From: Alphaproteobacteria bacterium
GTDB taxonomy: Bacteria > Pseudomonadota > Alphaproteobacteria > Puniceispirillales > Marisalimonadaceae
NCBI GenBank assembly: GCA_016777645.1
Contig: JADHRC010000031.1
Location: forward strand, 1 to 13,421
Direction: 5' to 3'
Length of the DNA: 13,421 bases
The notes below the pieces were generated by a model. The model was not told the origin of the DNA, made no database searches, and saw nothing but the letters and a program-made list of their open reading frames with translations. Shown piece by piece: positions 1 through 8,386 of this stretch. The stretch's first letter is position 1; the number at the start of each line of letters is the position of its first letter. A program made the translations under genes and the position numbers.

Positions 1-270
1 GAAAATGGATATTTCACAAAGTTAATAAATAAAACAAACTGTTTAGTAAATTCTTTACATGGCCAAGCAATTGATAAAATTGCGGATGGTTTGAAAATTG
101 AAGCTTTTTCGGATGATGGAATAATAGAAGCGATAACTATTCCTGATCACCCTTCTTTTGCAGTAGGAGTGCAATGGCATGCTGAATATGAGCCTGAGAA
201 TCATGATCTTAATAAATGTTTATTCAAAGAGTTCGGTACGGCTTGTTTAGAATTCAGTAGAAAAAAATAA
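1..270 (+). CDS. puuD: Gamma-glutamyl-GABA hydrolase-like peptidase C26 (PuuD family), 3' part
   Basis: This open frame enters from the left edge and gives the last 89 residues of a class I glutamine-amidotransferase-like hydrolase. The characteristic VNSLHGQ stretch is at residues 16-22 of the fragment. The catalytic His-Glu pair lies in QWHAE, followed by YEPEN; the usual family form is QWHPE, so the proline is replaced by alanine. PuuD enzymes cleave gamma-glutamyl-GABA and related gamma-glutamyl amides in the cytoplasm during polyamine (putrescine) breakdown. The nucleophilic cysteine lies outside the window and cannot be checked. The gene ends 14 bases before the stop of the opposing downstream gene. 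The family call is firm, but the substrate is inferred because C26 members also act on other gamma-glutamyl compounds. Confidence 0.85.
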   Translation, partial: ENGYFTKLINKTNCLVNSLHGQAIDKIADGLKIEAFSDDGIIEAITIPDHPSFAVGVQWHAEYEPENHDLNKCLFKEFGTACLEFSRKK

Positions 271-284
271 TTACATCATTGTTA

Positions 285-1217
285 TTATATTGAAATTTCA
301 GGGCCAACTGGAATAATTCTATATGGATTTATATGTTCATGAGAATAAAAATAATGCCTTTTGATATGTTCAAAATTAGTTGTTGATTTAATTGCATTTT
401 CTTCGAATAAATTTCTAAGATATCTACTAATATTTTTATATTCGCTTATTTTTTTAATATTACATTTAAAATGAAAGTAATAAACACAATCAAACCTTAA
501 TAAAGTAGGAATAAGTCGAATGTCTGCTTCTGTAAGAACTTCTCCAATCAAATAATTACGGCCATTTAAAATATCATCAATGTAATCTAACGTGGTGAAA
601 AGTTTTTTTACGGCTTCTTTATAAGAGTTTTGTGTTTTTGAGAATCCAGATCTGTAAACTCCATTATTTACATTTTCATAGATAGAATTATTAATAGAAT
701 CAATTTCATTACGAAATTTTTTAGGATAATAATCGTTATAATTTTTTGTAACATCATTAAAAGCATCATTCATTATCCTTATTATCTCTGATGATTCATT
801 GTTTACTATTGTATTTGTTTTCTTATCCCATAAAATTGGAACAGTCGCTTTTGTAGAAATTGTTTTATCTGATAATTGATAAATTTCATGAACATATTGT
901 TTGCTATGAAGACTGTCACCAGTGGTTTCTGGAAAGTTCTTATCAAAAGACCATCCCATCTCAAGCATGTCAGGATGAACATAATCAACAGAAATATGAT
1001 CTTCTAAATTTTTTAATTTTCTAAATATTAATGTTCTATGGGCCCATGGGCAGGCGTAGCTTACGTACAAATGATATCTATTTGTTTCAGGTAAATAGGT
1101 TTGATGATTGGTAGCAATTTTATTTCTAAAAACACTATTTGCTCTTTTAAAATCTCCACTACTATTATTGCTAGACACTGATCCTTTTATCCATATACCA
1201 TTAACAAGCTGTCCCAT
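285..1217 (-). CDS. yqjG: Glutathionyl-hydroquinone reductase (Xi-class GST, YqjG/ECM4 family)
   Basis: The protein has 310 residues, normal for this family. The N-terminal thioredoxin-like domain contains YVSYACPWAHR around residues 51-61, with Cys56 in the CPWAH motif as the expected catalytic cysteine. The sequence following it (VDYVHPDMLEMGWSFD) is typical of the family, and the C-terminal half is the all-helical GST domain. Known members reduce glutathionyl-(hydro)quinones to hydroquinones using glutathione, in the cytoplasm. The ATG start at 1217 is supported by a GAGGA ribosome site seven bases upstream on the minus strand. It is divergent from the dehydrogenase at 1346 and convergent with the PuuD-like gene. 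The physiological substrate cannot be read from the sequence; quinone detoxification or thiol redox maintenance is the family expectation. Confidence 0.9.
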   Translation of the reverse strand: MGQLVNGIWIKGSVSSNNSSGDFKRANSVFRNKIATNHQTYLPETNRYHLYVSYACPWAHRTLIFRKLKNLEDHISVDYVHPDMLEMGWSFDKNFPETTGDSLHSKQYVHEIYQLSDKTISTKATVPILWDKKTNTIVNNESSEIIRIMNDAFNDVTKNYNDYYPKKFRNEIDSINNSIYENVNNGVYRSGFSKTQNSYKEAVKKLFTTLDYIDDILNGRNYLIGEVLTEADIRLIPTLLRFDCVYYFHFKCNIKKISEYKNISRYLRNLFEENAIKSTTNFEHIKRHYFYSHEHINPYRIIPVGPEISI

Positions 1218-1345
1218 TTAGGCGTCCTCAAAGTAAAATTTAAATATTATGGTAGCATGTTTTAAAAAATTAAATAAATTCAATTTAATCAGTTAAGATC
1301 AGAATAAAATAACTATGATTATTTTTTAGAATTAAAGGAAAAATT
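1218..1345. promoter_or_regulatory. Divergent intergenic region with promoters for both flanking genes
   Basis: The 128 bases between two head-to-head genes must hold both promoters. On the plus strand there are -10-like hexamers TAAAAT at 1305-1310 and TATGAT at 1314-1319, but neither has a convincing -35 partner. An AAGGA ribosome site at 1335-1339 lies six bases before the ATG at 1346. I see no clear operator or riboswitch fold. Confidence 0.4.
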
Positions 1346-2278
1346 ATGAAAAATGTAGGTGTAATTGGAGGCGGGTTAATAGGTGCTAGTTGGGCAGCTA
1401 TATTTTCAAAAAGTGGATTCAATGTATTTGTTCATGATACTTATCCAGAAGTTTTTGAAACATTTGAAAGTAGAGTTAAATTATTTTTAGAAGAATTAAA
1501 AAGTATTGATGGTTCCATTAATATTGAAGAAAGTTTAAAAAAAATTAAGACTAACGTCGCCATAGAAGAGTTATGTGCTTCTGTTGAATACATTCAAGAG
1601 AGTGCTCCAGAAATTTTATCAGTAAAACAAGAATTATTTGCAAAAATGGATTCTTTGGCTGCTGATACAATTGTTATTGCCTCATCGTCGTCGGCTATGC
1701 CAATATCAAGTATTACTCAAAACTTGAAGGGACAACATAGATGTATTATAGCCCATCCGGCTAATCCTCCACATCTTATTCCTTGTGTGGAATTATGCCC
1801 TGGAGAAAACACCTCTCAAAAAACTATAGAAAAGGCTCAGGAAATTTTTAGAATTTCAGGTGCGTCTATAGTTAATGTTAGAAAAGAAATTGACGGTTTT
1901 ATATTAAATAGATTGCAAGGTGCTTTATTGAATGAAGCAATGAGATTATTTTCTGAAGGATATGCTAATTCAGACGAGATAGATGCAACAATTAGAGATG
2001 GTTTAGGATTAAGGTGGGCATTTATGGGTCCCTTCGAAACAATTGATTTGAATGCACCAGGAGGGATAAAAGATTATATTGCTAGATATGGCCCCATGTA
2101 CGTAGAGATGGCTAAAAGTCAAAAAACTATTCCAGATTGGTCTGAAAAAGCAGGGAAAAGACTAGAAGAAGAAAGGCGAAAAAAATTAAGTCACAATCAA
2201 TTGATTGAAAGAGCTAATAAAAGAAATCACCTTTTGAAATCTTTACGAAAAATTAAAATAGATAATAATGAAATTTAA
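1346..2278 (+). CDS. 3-hydroxyacyl-CoA dehydrogenase-type NAD oxidoreductase (lambda-crystallin / carnitine dehydrogenase-like)
   Basis: The protein has 310 residues and two domains. The N-terminal Rossmann fold starts at once with GGGLIG (residues 8-13), and an acidic residue (Asp31) at the end of the second strand predicts NAD rather than NADP. The catalytic pair appears as His137 in AHPANPP and Glu149. Asn188 in FILNR and the GLRWAFMGPFE segment belong to the C-terminal dimerisation domain. The length and the NPP motif fit the stand-alone lambda-crystallin / L-gulonate 3-dehydrogenase / L-carnitine dehydrogenase group better than fatty-acid beta-oxidation enzymes. The expected reaction is NAD-dependent oxidation of a 3-hydroxy acid or its CoA ester. 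It opens the plus-strand run, with only 22 bases to the CoA-transferase, so a shared transcript is likely. The substrate is not determined. Confidence 0.88.
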   Translation: MKNVGVIGGGLIGASWAAIFSKSGFNVFVHDTYPEVFETFESRVKLFLEELKSIDGSINIEESLKKIKTNVAIEELCASVEYIQESAPEILSVKQELFAKMDSLAADTIVIASSSSAMPISSITQNLKGQHRCIIAHPANPPHLIPCVELCPGENTSQKTIEKAQEIFRISGASIVNVRKEIDGFILNRLQGALLNEAMRLFSEGYANSDEIDATIRDGLGLRWAFMGPFETIDLNAPGGIKDYIARYGPMYVEMAKSQKTIPDWSEKAGKRLEEERRKKLSHNQLIERANKRNHLLKSLRKIKIDNNEI

Positions 2279-2300
2279 AAATTAGAAAGTAAATTAAGTT

Positions 2301-3485
2301 TTGTTACCATTAGAAAATTTAAAAATTTTGGATTTGTCCAGGCTTGCTGCTGGCAATATGGTAAGTCATATGCTTGCAGATTTTGGTGCAGATGTAATTA
2401 AAGTTGAGAAACCCGGAAAAGGGGATGATCTTAGAAATTGGCAAGTAAATGAAATTTCCCATTGGTGGGCTGTCTATTCAAGAAATAAAAGAAGTATTGC
2501 TCTCAATTTAAAGCAAAAAGAAGGACTTGAAGTTTTAAAACAATTGGTACAAAGCGCAGATGTTTTTATAGAAAATTTTGTTCCAGGAACTTTAGAGAAA
2601 TGGGGTATTGGTCCCGATCAATTGTCACAGCTGAATAAAGATTTGATCATTCTTAGAATATCTGGTTGGGGGCAAACAGGAATATTTAAAAACTCTCCAG
2701 GATTTGGATCTTTAGTTGAAGGAATGAGTGGCTTTGCATCAATGACTGGAGAGGAAACTCAAAGCCCATTGCTTCCACCGCTTGCACTGGCAGACATGGT
2801 TGCTGGTTTGACAGGTTTCGGAGCAATATTAATGTCTATAATAGCATCTAAAAAAGATAAAACAGGTGGGCAAGTTATTGATCTGTCTTTGTTTGAGCCG
2901 CTTTTTTCAATTTTAGGACCATGGGCTGCAAGTTATGACATATCGGGCAAAATTCCTCCTCGTATGGGAAATAGAAGTAATGTGGCAGCGCCAAGAGGAA
3001 TATACAAAACTAAAGATAATAAGTATGTATCTCTTTCTGCATCAATGCAATCAATGTGGGAAAAACTTGCAATTACTATTGGAGCAAAAAATTTGATCAC
3101 TGATCCAAGGTTTATTTCCAATAGTGATAGGTTAAGTAATCAAGATGACTTGGATGAAGTTATCTCAAAGTTTATAAAAAAATTTAATAGAGATCCCTTA
3201 TTACAGAAATGTTCTGAAGCAGGGATTACAGTGGGACCGGTACTTGATATCTCCGAAATAATTGAACACCCCTATGTCAAGGATAGGAAGATTTTATTAA
3301 AGCATTTTAATAAAGAGTATGGGGAAATATTAATGCATGAAGCCTTTCCAAGATTAAGTAAGACACCTGGAAAAATAAAAAAATCTGCTCCTAAAATTGG
3401 AGAAAACACAGACGATATTTTAAAAGAAATTGGAATATCCCAGGAACAAATAGACCAACTCAGAGAAAAAAATATTATTAGTTAG
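2301..3485 (+). CDS. CaiB/BaiF (class III) CoA-transferase
   Basis: The protein has 394 residues, the normal length for a class III (formyl-CoA transferase/CaiB) enzyme. The family opening LxxLKILDLSRLAAG is near residues 4-18, DFGADVIKVEKPGKGDD lies at 27-43, and SGWGQTG is at 121-127. The expected catalytic aspartate is Asp165 in LALADMVAG. These cytoplasmic enzymes move CoA from an acyl-CoA donor to a carboxylic acid through an aspartyl anhydride/thioester intermediate. The start is TTG at 2301: an in-frame stop lies just upstream at 2295, and a later start would remove the conserved N-terminus. No strong ribosome site precedes it, so coupling to the upstream gene may help initiation. The neighbours suggest that it activates the acid released or processed by the adjacent dehydrogenase and amidohydrolase, which is inference. 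Confidence 0.92.
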   Translation: MLPLENLKILDLSRLAAGNMVSHMLADFGADVIKVEKPGKGDDLRNWQVNEISHWWAVYSRNKRSIALNLKQKEGLEVLKQLVQSADVFIENFVPGTLEKWGIGPDQLSQLNKDLIILRISGWGQTGIFKNSPGFGSLVEGMSGFASMTGEETQSPLLPPLALADMVAGLTGFGAILMSIIASKKDKTGGQVIDLSLFEPLFSILGPWAASYDISGKIPPRMGNRSNVAAPRGIYKTKDNKYVSLSASMQSMWEKLAITIGAKNLITDPRFISNSDRLSNQDDLDEVISKFIKKFNRDPLLQKCSEAGITVGPVLDISEIIEHPYVKDRKILLKHFNKEYGEILMHEAFPRLSKTPGKIKKSAPKIGENTDDILKEIGISQEQIDQLREKNIIS

Positions 3486-3509
3486 TAGGTTAGTTCGTTA
3501 AATCAATTA

Positions 3510-3538
3510 TTGACATAAAAAATTTAAAACAACAGAAT
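3510..3538 (+). promoter_or_regulatory. Candidate sigma-70-type promoter before the amidohydrolase
   Basis: A perfect TTGACA (3510-3515) is followed after 17 bases by CAGAAT (3533-3538), a four-of-six match to the -10 consensus. It sits in the 75-base gap between the CoA-transferase and the amidohydrolase, the largest gap inside the run. It may be an internal promoter. AT-rich DNA gives chance matches, so confidence is low. Confidence 0.35.
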
Positions 3539-3547
3539 ATTTCTAGT

Positions 3548-3554
3548 AGGAGGT
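3548..3554 (+). promoter_or_regulatory. Consensus Shine-Dalgarno AGGAGGT
   Basis: A full AGGAGGT lies six bases before the ATG at 3561. It is the strongest ribosome site in the window, since most other genes here have a short or degenerate one. It fixes the amidohydrolase start and implies that this protein is translated well. Confidence 0.8.
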
Positions 3555-3560
3555 AGATTT

Positions 3561-5318
3561 ATGGATGGCTTTAAAAAAGAAACAGAGAGTTTCGACTTAA
3601 TTATAAGAAATGGAACATTAGTTGACGGAACAGGAAATAAATCTCAAATAGCAGATATTGCTGTAAAAGATGGATTAATTGCCGCAATTGGTGATTTTAG
3701 TGGTAAAAGCAATCAAGAAATAGATGCTAGTAATTTAGTAGTAACCCCTGGTTTTGTAGATATTCATACTCATTATGATGGTCAAGCTATATGGGATAGC
3801 CAATTAAAACCATCCTCAATACATGGTGTTACCACAGTTGTAATGGGAAATTGTGGTGTTGGCTTTGCTCCATGTAAGCCTGAAGATAGAATAAAATTAG
3901 TTGAACTTATGGAAGGGGTAGAAGATATTCCTGCACCAGTTATGCATGAAGGTCTAGACTGGAAATGGGAAACTTTTGAAGAATATATAGAAGCTTTAGA
4001 AAGAAATAAACTTGATATTGATGTTTGTGCCTTATTACCACATGCCGCCTTAAGGGTCTATGTCATGGGAGAGAGAGCTATTAATCATGAAGCAGCTAAT
4101 ATCGATGATATGAAGATAATGAGGAAACTTGCTAAAGAAGCCGTAGAGGCTGGCGCTTTTGGATTTTCAACTTCTCGAACAATAAGTCATAAAAGTTTAA
4201 AAGGAGAATTTACTCCAACTTTAAGAGCACATGAAGATGAGTTGACAGCTATAGCTATGGGCTTATCAGATGCAGGTACTGGCTTTATGGAAATAGTCTC
4301 TGACTGGAATGAACCTGATCCAGAAACTGAATTTGAGGTTCTAAAACGTATTGTGAAGAAATCTGGTAGACCCGTGGTTTTTAGTTGTACTCAAAGACAT
4401 GATAGACCAGATTTTTGGAAAGATTTGATGGAAATGGCTAGGCAAGCTCAAAAGGAGGGTTTGCCAATTAGACCAGTTGTTACTCCTAGACCAATTGGTT
4501 TGCTATTAGGCTTAAATGGAAGTCAAAACCCTTTCTCAGGTACTGACACTTATAAGGCTCTAGCTGAATTACCTCTTAAACAACGAATTGTTGAAATGAG
4601 GAAAAAAGAAATTAAAAAACAAATTTTGTCGGAAGATCCTATAGCTGGAAGTACTTTTCCATTAATTAATAGAATAGGTTATTCACAAATGTATAGATTT
4701 GGATCACCACCAAATTATAATCCTAGACATGAAGATTCCATTGAAAACTTAGCTTGTATTAATGGTATATCAGCAGCAGAAATGGCTTATGATATCCTTC
4801 TTGAAAACGATGGCAATAACTTTATATATGCTCCCTTAGTCAATTACGCTGATCATACCTTTAGTGTATGTCAAAAAATGCTTGAGGATAAAAATGCAAT
4901 CATGGGTCTAGGTGACGGTGGTGCCCATGTTGGTTTTATTTTAGATGCTGGGTATCCTACATGGCTCATTTCTTATTGGTCAGTAAAGAAAAAAGTTTTT
5001 TCTATGGAAGAAACAGTTAGAAGGTTGACATCTGACACTGCTATTGCAGCAGGATTAAGTGATAGAGGTTTTTTAAAAGTTGGTTTAAAAGCTGATATTA
5101 ATATAATTGACTGGGAAAATGTTGGGTCTTCTGATCCTTTTATGACCCAAGATTTACCAGCCGGTGGCAAAAGGTTAATGCAACATACTAAGGGTTATAT
5201 TGCTACAATAGTATCTGGAAAAATAACTTATAGAAATGGTAATTCTACAGAAGAAAGACCAGGTATTTTAGTTAGATCAGTAAAGGATAGTAAAAAAGTA
5301 TTTGCTTATACAAATTAA
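3561..5318 (+). CDS. N-acyl-D-amino-acid deacylase-type amidohydrolase (amidohydrolase 3 family)
   Basis: The protein has 585 residues. The N-terminal beta-sandwich part (DLIIRNGTLVDGTG, residues 12-25) is followed by the metal motif VDIHTHYD (His69, His71) opening the TIM barrel. MGNCGVGFAPC at 95-105 places Cys98 where D-aminoacylases have their metal-ligand cysteine. GDGGAH at 451-456 carries the expected catalytic Asp452, and the C-terminal strand returns with LKVGLKADINIID. Family members hydrolyse N-acyl-D-amino acids, D-hydantoin-like or related amides. It is longer than the classical ~480-residue D-aminoacylases and belongs to a long subgroup with an extra central segment (about 300-400). 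By eye, the first histidine after the barrel midpoint is not in the usual place. The substrate is therefore open, and a D-amino-acid amide is only the family default. Confidence 0.87.
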   Translation: MDGFKKETESFDLIIRNGTLVDGTGNKSQIADIAVKDGLIAAIGDFSGKSNQEIDASNLVVTPGFVDIHTHYDGQAIWDSQLKPSSIHGVTTVVMGNCGVGFAPCKPEDRIKLVELMEGVEDIPAPVMHEGLDWKWETFEEYIEALERNKLDIDVCALLPHAALRVYVMGERAINHEAANIDDMKIMRKLAKEAVEAGAFGFSTSRTISHKSLKGEFTPTLRAHEDELTAIAMGLSDAGTGFMEIVSDWNEPDPETEFEVLKRIVKKSGRPVVFSCTQRHDRPDFWKDLMEMARQAQKEGLPIRPVVTPRPIGLLLGLNGSQNPFSGTDTYKALAELPLKQRIVEMRKKEIKKQILSEDPIAGSTFPLINRIGYSQMYRFGSPPNYNPRHEDSIENLACINGISAAEMAYDILLENDGNNFIYAPLVNYADHTFSVCQKMLEDKNAIMGLGDGGAHVGFILDAGYPTWLISYWSVKKKVFSMEETVRRLTSDTAIAAGLSDRGFLKVGLKADINIIDWENVGSSDPFMTQDLPAGGKRLMQHTKGYIATIVSGKITYRNGNSTEERPGILVRSVKDSKKVFAYTN

Positions 5319-5334
5319 GATTGAAAGTTAAATT

Positions 5335-6735
5335 TTGAATAAAGTTAATTTTTCAAATAATTTAATTGAGCTTCCTTTTTCTAAAATTTTTTTCAAGTTA
5401 GCTATTCCTAATTTGTACTCAACTTTAATTGCGGCTATTACCATAATTTTTGATCTTTGGTATGTTGGTCAAATTGGTGTTTCAGAGCTGGCAGGTGTAG
5501 CATATATTTTTCCTATCTACATGCTTACCAGCATGCTATCAAATGGAGCATTTGGAGGAGCTATTAGTGGTGCTGTTGCAAGAGCCTTTGGTAGTAAAAA
5601 TATTTTTCAAGCTGAATGTGTGTTTAGATCAGCAATTCTAATTGCTTTTTGTGGATCTTTCATAATGATGACTTTTTATTTTCTGTTATCAGAGATGTTT
5701 TTTAAATTTTTTAAAGTTGATGAAGAGGTAACTTTTGCTGCTTTAGTTTATGGTAATATTTTATTAAGTGGTATTATTTTGATTTGGCTCTTTAATGTGA
5801 TGATTTCCATATCTAGGGGCACTGGAAATACAATTGTACCCGCATTTGGTTGGTCAATAGTTTTATTATCTCATATTCTAATAGCTACGTTTAATTTTCA
5901 ATTTGATTCTGGAAAAACTATTTTACTAGATAATGTTATTTTTTTTAATGGTTTGTGGATTTTCTCATCTCTTGAGTGGTCTATAATTTCCCTTATGTGT
6001 GGATATTTTTTCGGTATTATTTTTATGATAATCTATTATGCCCTAGGAAAACATCTTTTTACTTTAACTTTGAAGGATACTTTTAAATTTACTGGAATTA
6101 TTTCGCTTATTAAGTCTGGATCTTTAGCCAGTTGCCAATCTTTAATGACAATAGCTTTAGCATTATACTGCACAGCTATAGTCAGTTTTTTTGGGACTGA
6201 CTGGATAGCTGGTTTTGGTATAGCAATAAGATTAGAGTTATTACTCATCCCTATTATTTTTGGGATCGGAGGAGCTCTTATTGCAATAGTTGGAGCTAAT
6301 GTTGGTGCAAAAAAAATTGAACGAGCAATAAATATGACGTGGAAAGGGACCTTTTTTTCTATCTTTATTGTAGGATCAATAGGTATTTTATTTTCATTAT
6401 ATCCGAATACATGGTCTTCATTATTTACTGAAAAATTAGAAATATTTGAAGCTTCTAAACTTTATTTAAATATTGTCGCTCCATTCTATGCCTTTTTTGC
6501 ATTAGGACTAGGTCTTTACTTTACATCACAAGCTTTTAATACGCTAATATGGCCGGTAATAGGAACACTAATAAGGTTGATATTTGTCGTATTAACTTCA
6601 TTAATGTTGTTTCATTTAAATTTGGCAAGTCCTAGTAACATATTCATCATAATGTCGGCAGGTATGATTATTTATGGAATTTTTATTAGCTGTAGCTTAC
6701 ATTTTGGGCCCTGGAAAAAAATGATAAATTATTAA
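5335..6735 (+). CDS. MATE-family multidrug/metabolite exporter
   Basis: The protein has 466 residues and about twelve hydrophobic membrane segments in two similar halves, the size and layout of a MATE (NorM/DinF-like) transporter. The start of the first half, LPFSKIFFKLAIPNLYSTL, and the first-helix end DLWYVGQIG are characteristic. Such proteins export cationic or other organic compounds across the inner membrane in exchange for Na+ or H+. The start is TTG at 5335, with GAAAG a few bases upstream. No upstream ATG is available, and a later start would delete the conserved first helix. It follows the amidohydrolase by 16 bases, so it is probably the last gene of the run and may export an intermediate or by-product of that pathway. 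It ends four bases before the opposing dehydrogenase gene. Confidence 0.9.
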   Translation: MNKVNFSNNLIELPFSKIFFKLAIPNLYSTLIAAITIIFDLWYVGQIGVSELAGVAYIFPIYMLTSMLSNGAFGGAISGAVARAFGSKNIFQAECVFRSAILIAFCGSFIMMTFYFLLSEMFFKFFKVDEEVTFAALVYGNILLSGIILIWLFNVMISISRGTGNTIVPAFGWSIVLLSHILIATFNFQFDSGKTILLDNVIFFNGLWIFSSLEWSIISLMCGYFFGIIFMIIYYALGKHLFTLTLKDTFKFTGIISLIKSGSLASCQSLMTIALALYCTAIVSFFGTDWIAGFGIAIRLELLLIPIIFGIGGALIAIVGANVGAKKIERAINMTWKGTFFSIFIVGSIGILFSLYPNTWSSLFTEKLEIFEASKLYLNIVAPFYAFFALGLGLYFTSQAFNTLIWPVIGTLIRLIFVVLTSLMLFHLNLASPSNIFIIMSAGMIIYGIFISCSLHFGPWKKMINY

Positions 6736-6739
6736 TTGT

Positions 6740-7789
6740 TTATGGTATAAAAACACCTTTGCCATCTGATTGACGGTCAAAAAGTTTGTAAGCTTCATCA
6801 GCTTGATCCAAAGACCATCTATGAGTAAACAATTTATCTACATCAAGTTTTTTTTCAGTAATGAAATTTGCGCAATCTGCTTGACCATGTTTTGAAAACG
6901 TCCAACTACCAATTAATGTAACTTGTCTGCGTAAGAGATCATTGCTGACATCTAATGTTACTTCTCCACCTTCTCCCACGAAACAAGCCTTTCCCCAAGT
7001 TTTTACCGATTTTACGCAAAGAGATCTTGCGCTAGGTGATGAGGATGCATCAATAGATGCATCTACTCCCAATCCTTGGGTATGCTCTTTAATTTCTTCA
7101 AGCAAATTTAAATGGTTTTCAGGATTTATTGTTATGTCTGCTCCAAATTCAATAGATCTATTTAATCTTTGTTGATTTGTATCTAGTGCAATAATTCTAG
7201 CTCCCATTTTATGAGCTAACATTACAGCAGATAAGCCAACAGGACCCATACCAAATATTGCAATTGTTTGATTAGCCTTTAAACCTAATCGATCTAAAGC
7301 GCCCCAAGCTGTTCCTGTCCCACAAGAGATTGCTGCGCCAGAGATGAAAGAAATTTCCTCTCTAAGAGGTACTAATGTACTGGCAGGGCATTTCATGTAT
7401 TTTGCATGCGCTCCATTACCAGTGACGCCAAATACAGCTTTAACACCATCATCACAGAGTTGTTGCCATCCTGTAGAGCAATGAAAACAGTTTCCACAAC
7501 CCTCATAATGGTGCTGCATAACTCTCATACCCTTATAGATAAACTTTTTTTCAACATTGGAACCAATTTCAACGACAACTCCACAAGGTTCATGCCCTGC
7601 AATAACTGGTTTGTCATCGCCACCAAGTCCTAATGAAGAAGGCCCACTATTGGCTCTATAGAACTTAAGATCGCTTCCACACATTCCCGATGCTTTTATT
7701 TCAATTATCACATCATTTGGACCAGGAACTGGGTCTTTAAACTCTTGAATCTCTAGGTTTTTATTACCTAAAAATACTATTCCTTTCAT
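6740..7789 (-). CDS. Zinc-dependent alcohol dehydrogenase (MDR superfamily)
   Basis: The protein has 349 residues and the complete set of medium-chain dehydrogenase motifs. The catalytic zinc ligands are Cys37 (GMCGSD) and His66-Glu67 (AGHE). The four structural-zinc cysteines are Cys98, Cys101, Cys104 and Cys112 (spacing C-x2-C-x2-C-x7-C). The nucleotide fold has GMGPVG at 180-185, and Asp203 after the second strand predicts NAD. It would oxidise an alcohol, polyol or hydroxy-amino acid in the cytoplasm, resembling threonine/sorbitol-type members. The ATG at 7789 has an AAGGAT ribosome site. It lies 22 bases downstream of the cytochrome c' gene on the same strand, so the two are probably one transcript. 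The specific substrate is unknown. Confidence 0.92.
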   Translation of the reverse strand: MKGIVFLGNKNLEIQEFKDPVPGPNDVIIEIKASGMCGSDLKFYRANSGPSSLGLGGDDKPVIAGHEPCGVVVEIGSNVEKKFIYKGMRVMQHHYEGCGNCFHCSTGWQQLCDDGVKAVFGVTGNGAHAKYMKCPASTLVPLREEISFISGAAISCGTGTAWGALDRLGLKANQTIAIFGMGPVGLSAVMLAHKMGARIIALDTNQQRLNRSIEFGADITINPENHLNLLEEIKEHTQGLGVDASIDASSSPSARSLCVKSVKTWGKACFVGEGGEVTLDVSNDLLRRQVTLIGSWTFSKHGQADCANFITEKKLDVDKLFTHRWSLDQADEAYKLFDRQSDGKGVFIP

Positions 7790-7811
7790 AAATCCATCCT
7801 TTTATTAAGGT

Positions 7812-8261
7812 TTAATTTCTAAATTTTTGATGACAACTTTTACAGGTATTAGCCAAATTTTTAAAAGATTCTATTGTCCCATCTAAGTTTTTTAATTGTG
7901 ATTGATTAACTAAATTTAATGAAGCTTGCTCAAAGTTTTGAATTGCCTTGCTAAAACCGTCGGGATCTAACCAAATATTTTTAGAGGCTTCTGATGGAGG
8001 AATATCACTGCCTTCAGGAAAATAATTTGACATTTCTTTACTCCAAATTAATAGATTTTGTGAAGCTTTTTCTATATTTTTGAAATCTTTGTCTCTTATA
8101 TTCGTATTAATTTGCTGCATCATGGATTTACTCATTTTGAACTTATCCATTCTTTCTTTAACCACATTTTTTACTCCTTCATGAGCAAAAATTGAACTGA
8201 TTGTAAGAAAGCTAAACATAATAAAAAAATTAAATATTTGTAATATTTTTTTAGTTATCAT
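7812..8261 (-). CDS. Cytochrome c'-like periplasmic haem protein
   Basis: The protein has 149 residues. An N-terminal signal peptide (hydrophobic core about 8-22, likely cleavage after SIFA at 26) exports it to the periplasm. The rest is a predicted four-helix bundle ending in CKSCHQKF, with haem-attaching Cys140 and Cys143 and the axial His144 near the C-terminus. This position is diagnostic for the cytochrome c' (class II c-type) family, as are the R/K-rich first helix (KERMDKFKMSK) and the mid-protein FPEGSD...A-K..IW segment. Family members bind NO or CO or carry electrons. The gene is first in a minus-strand pair with the alcohol dehydrogenase and divergent from the CHR transporter. The ATG at 8261 has AAAAGGT upstream. 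A role in nitric-oxide tolerance is only the family default. Confidence 0.92.
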   Translation of the reverse strand: MITKKILQIFNFFIMFSFLTISSIFAHEGVKNVVKERMDKFKMSKSMMQQINTNIRDKDFKNIEKASQNLLIWSKEMSNYFPEGSDIPPSEASKNIWLDPDGFSKAIQNFEQASLNLVNQSQLKNLDGTIESFKNLANTCKSCHQKFRN

Positions 8262-8386
8262 TATCTCGGTACCTTTTTTATTTAATTAAACAGTAAAACA
8301 AAAAATAATAATAATGTAATTAATTATTAATAATATTAATTATATTAAATAATTTATAAAAATTACAATTTTATTGGAAAATTATT
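8262..8386. promoter_or_regulatory. Very AT-rich divergent promoter region
   Basis: The 125 bases separate the divergent cytochrome c' and chromate-transporter genes, so both promoters should be here. Positions 8317-8365 contain only A and T (49 bases), with TTAAT/ATTAA motifs repeated in both directions, but no perfect long palindrome. I cannot pick out a defined -35/-10 pair in such sequence. It may form bent or easily melted DNA. Confidence 0.4.

Noticed and set aside
806..988. Minus-strand open frame of 60 codons inside the quinone reductase gene
   Set aside because: It lies in another frame of a well-supported gene and its translation shows no family signal.
7406..7633. Plus-strand open frame antisense to the zinc dehydrogenase
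   Set aside because: The opposite strand encodes intact zinc-binding motifs; this frame has no recognisable content.
8317..8365. AT-only stretch considered as a replication origin or tandem repeat
   Set aside because: There are no DnaA boxes, no regular repeat unit and no replication genes nearby; a divergent promoter explains it.
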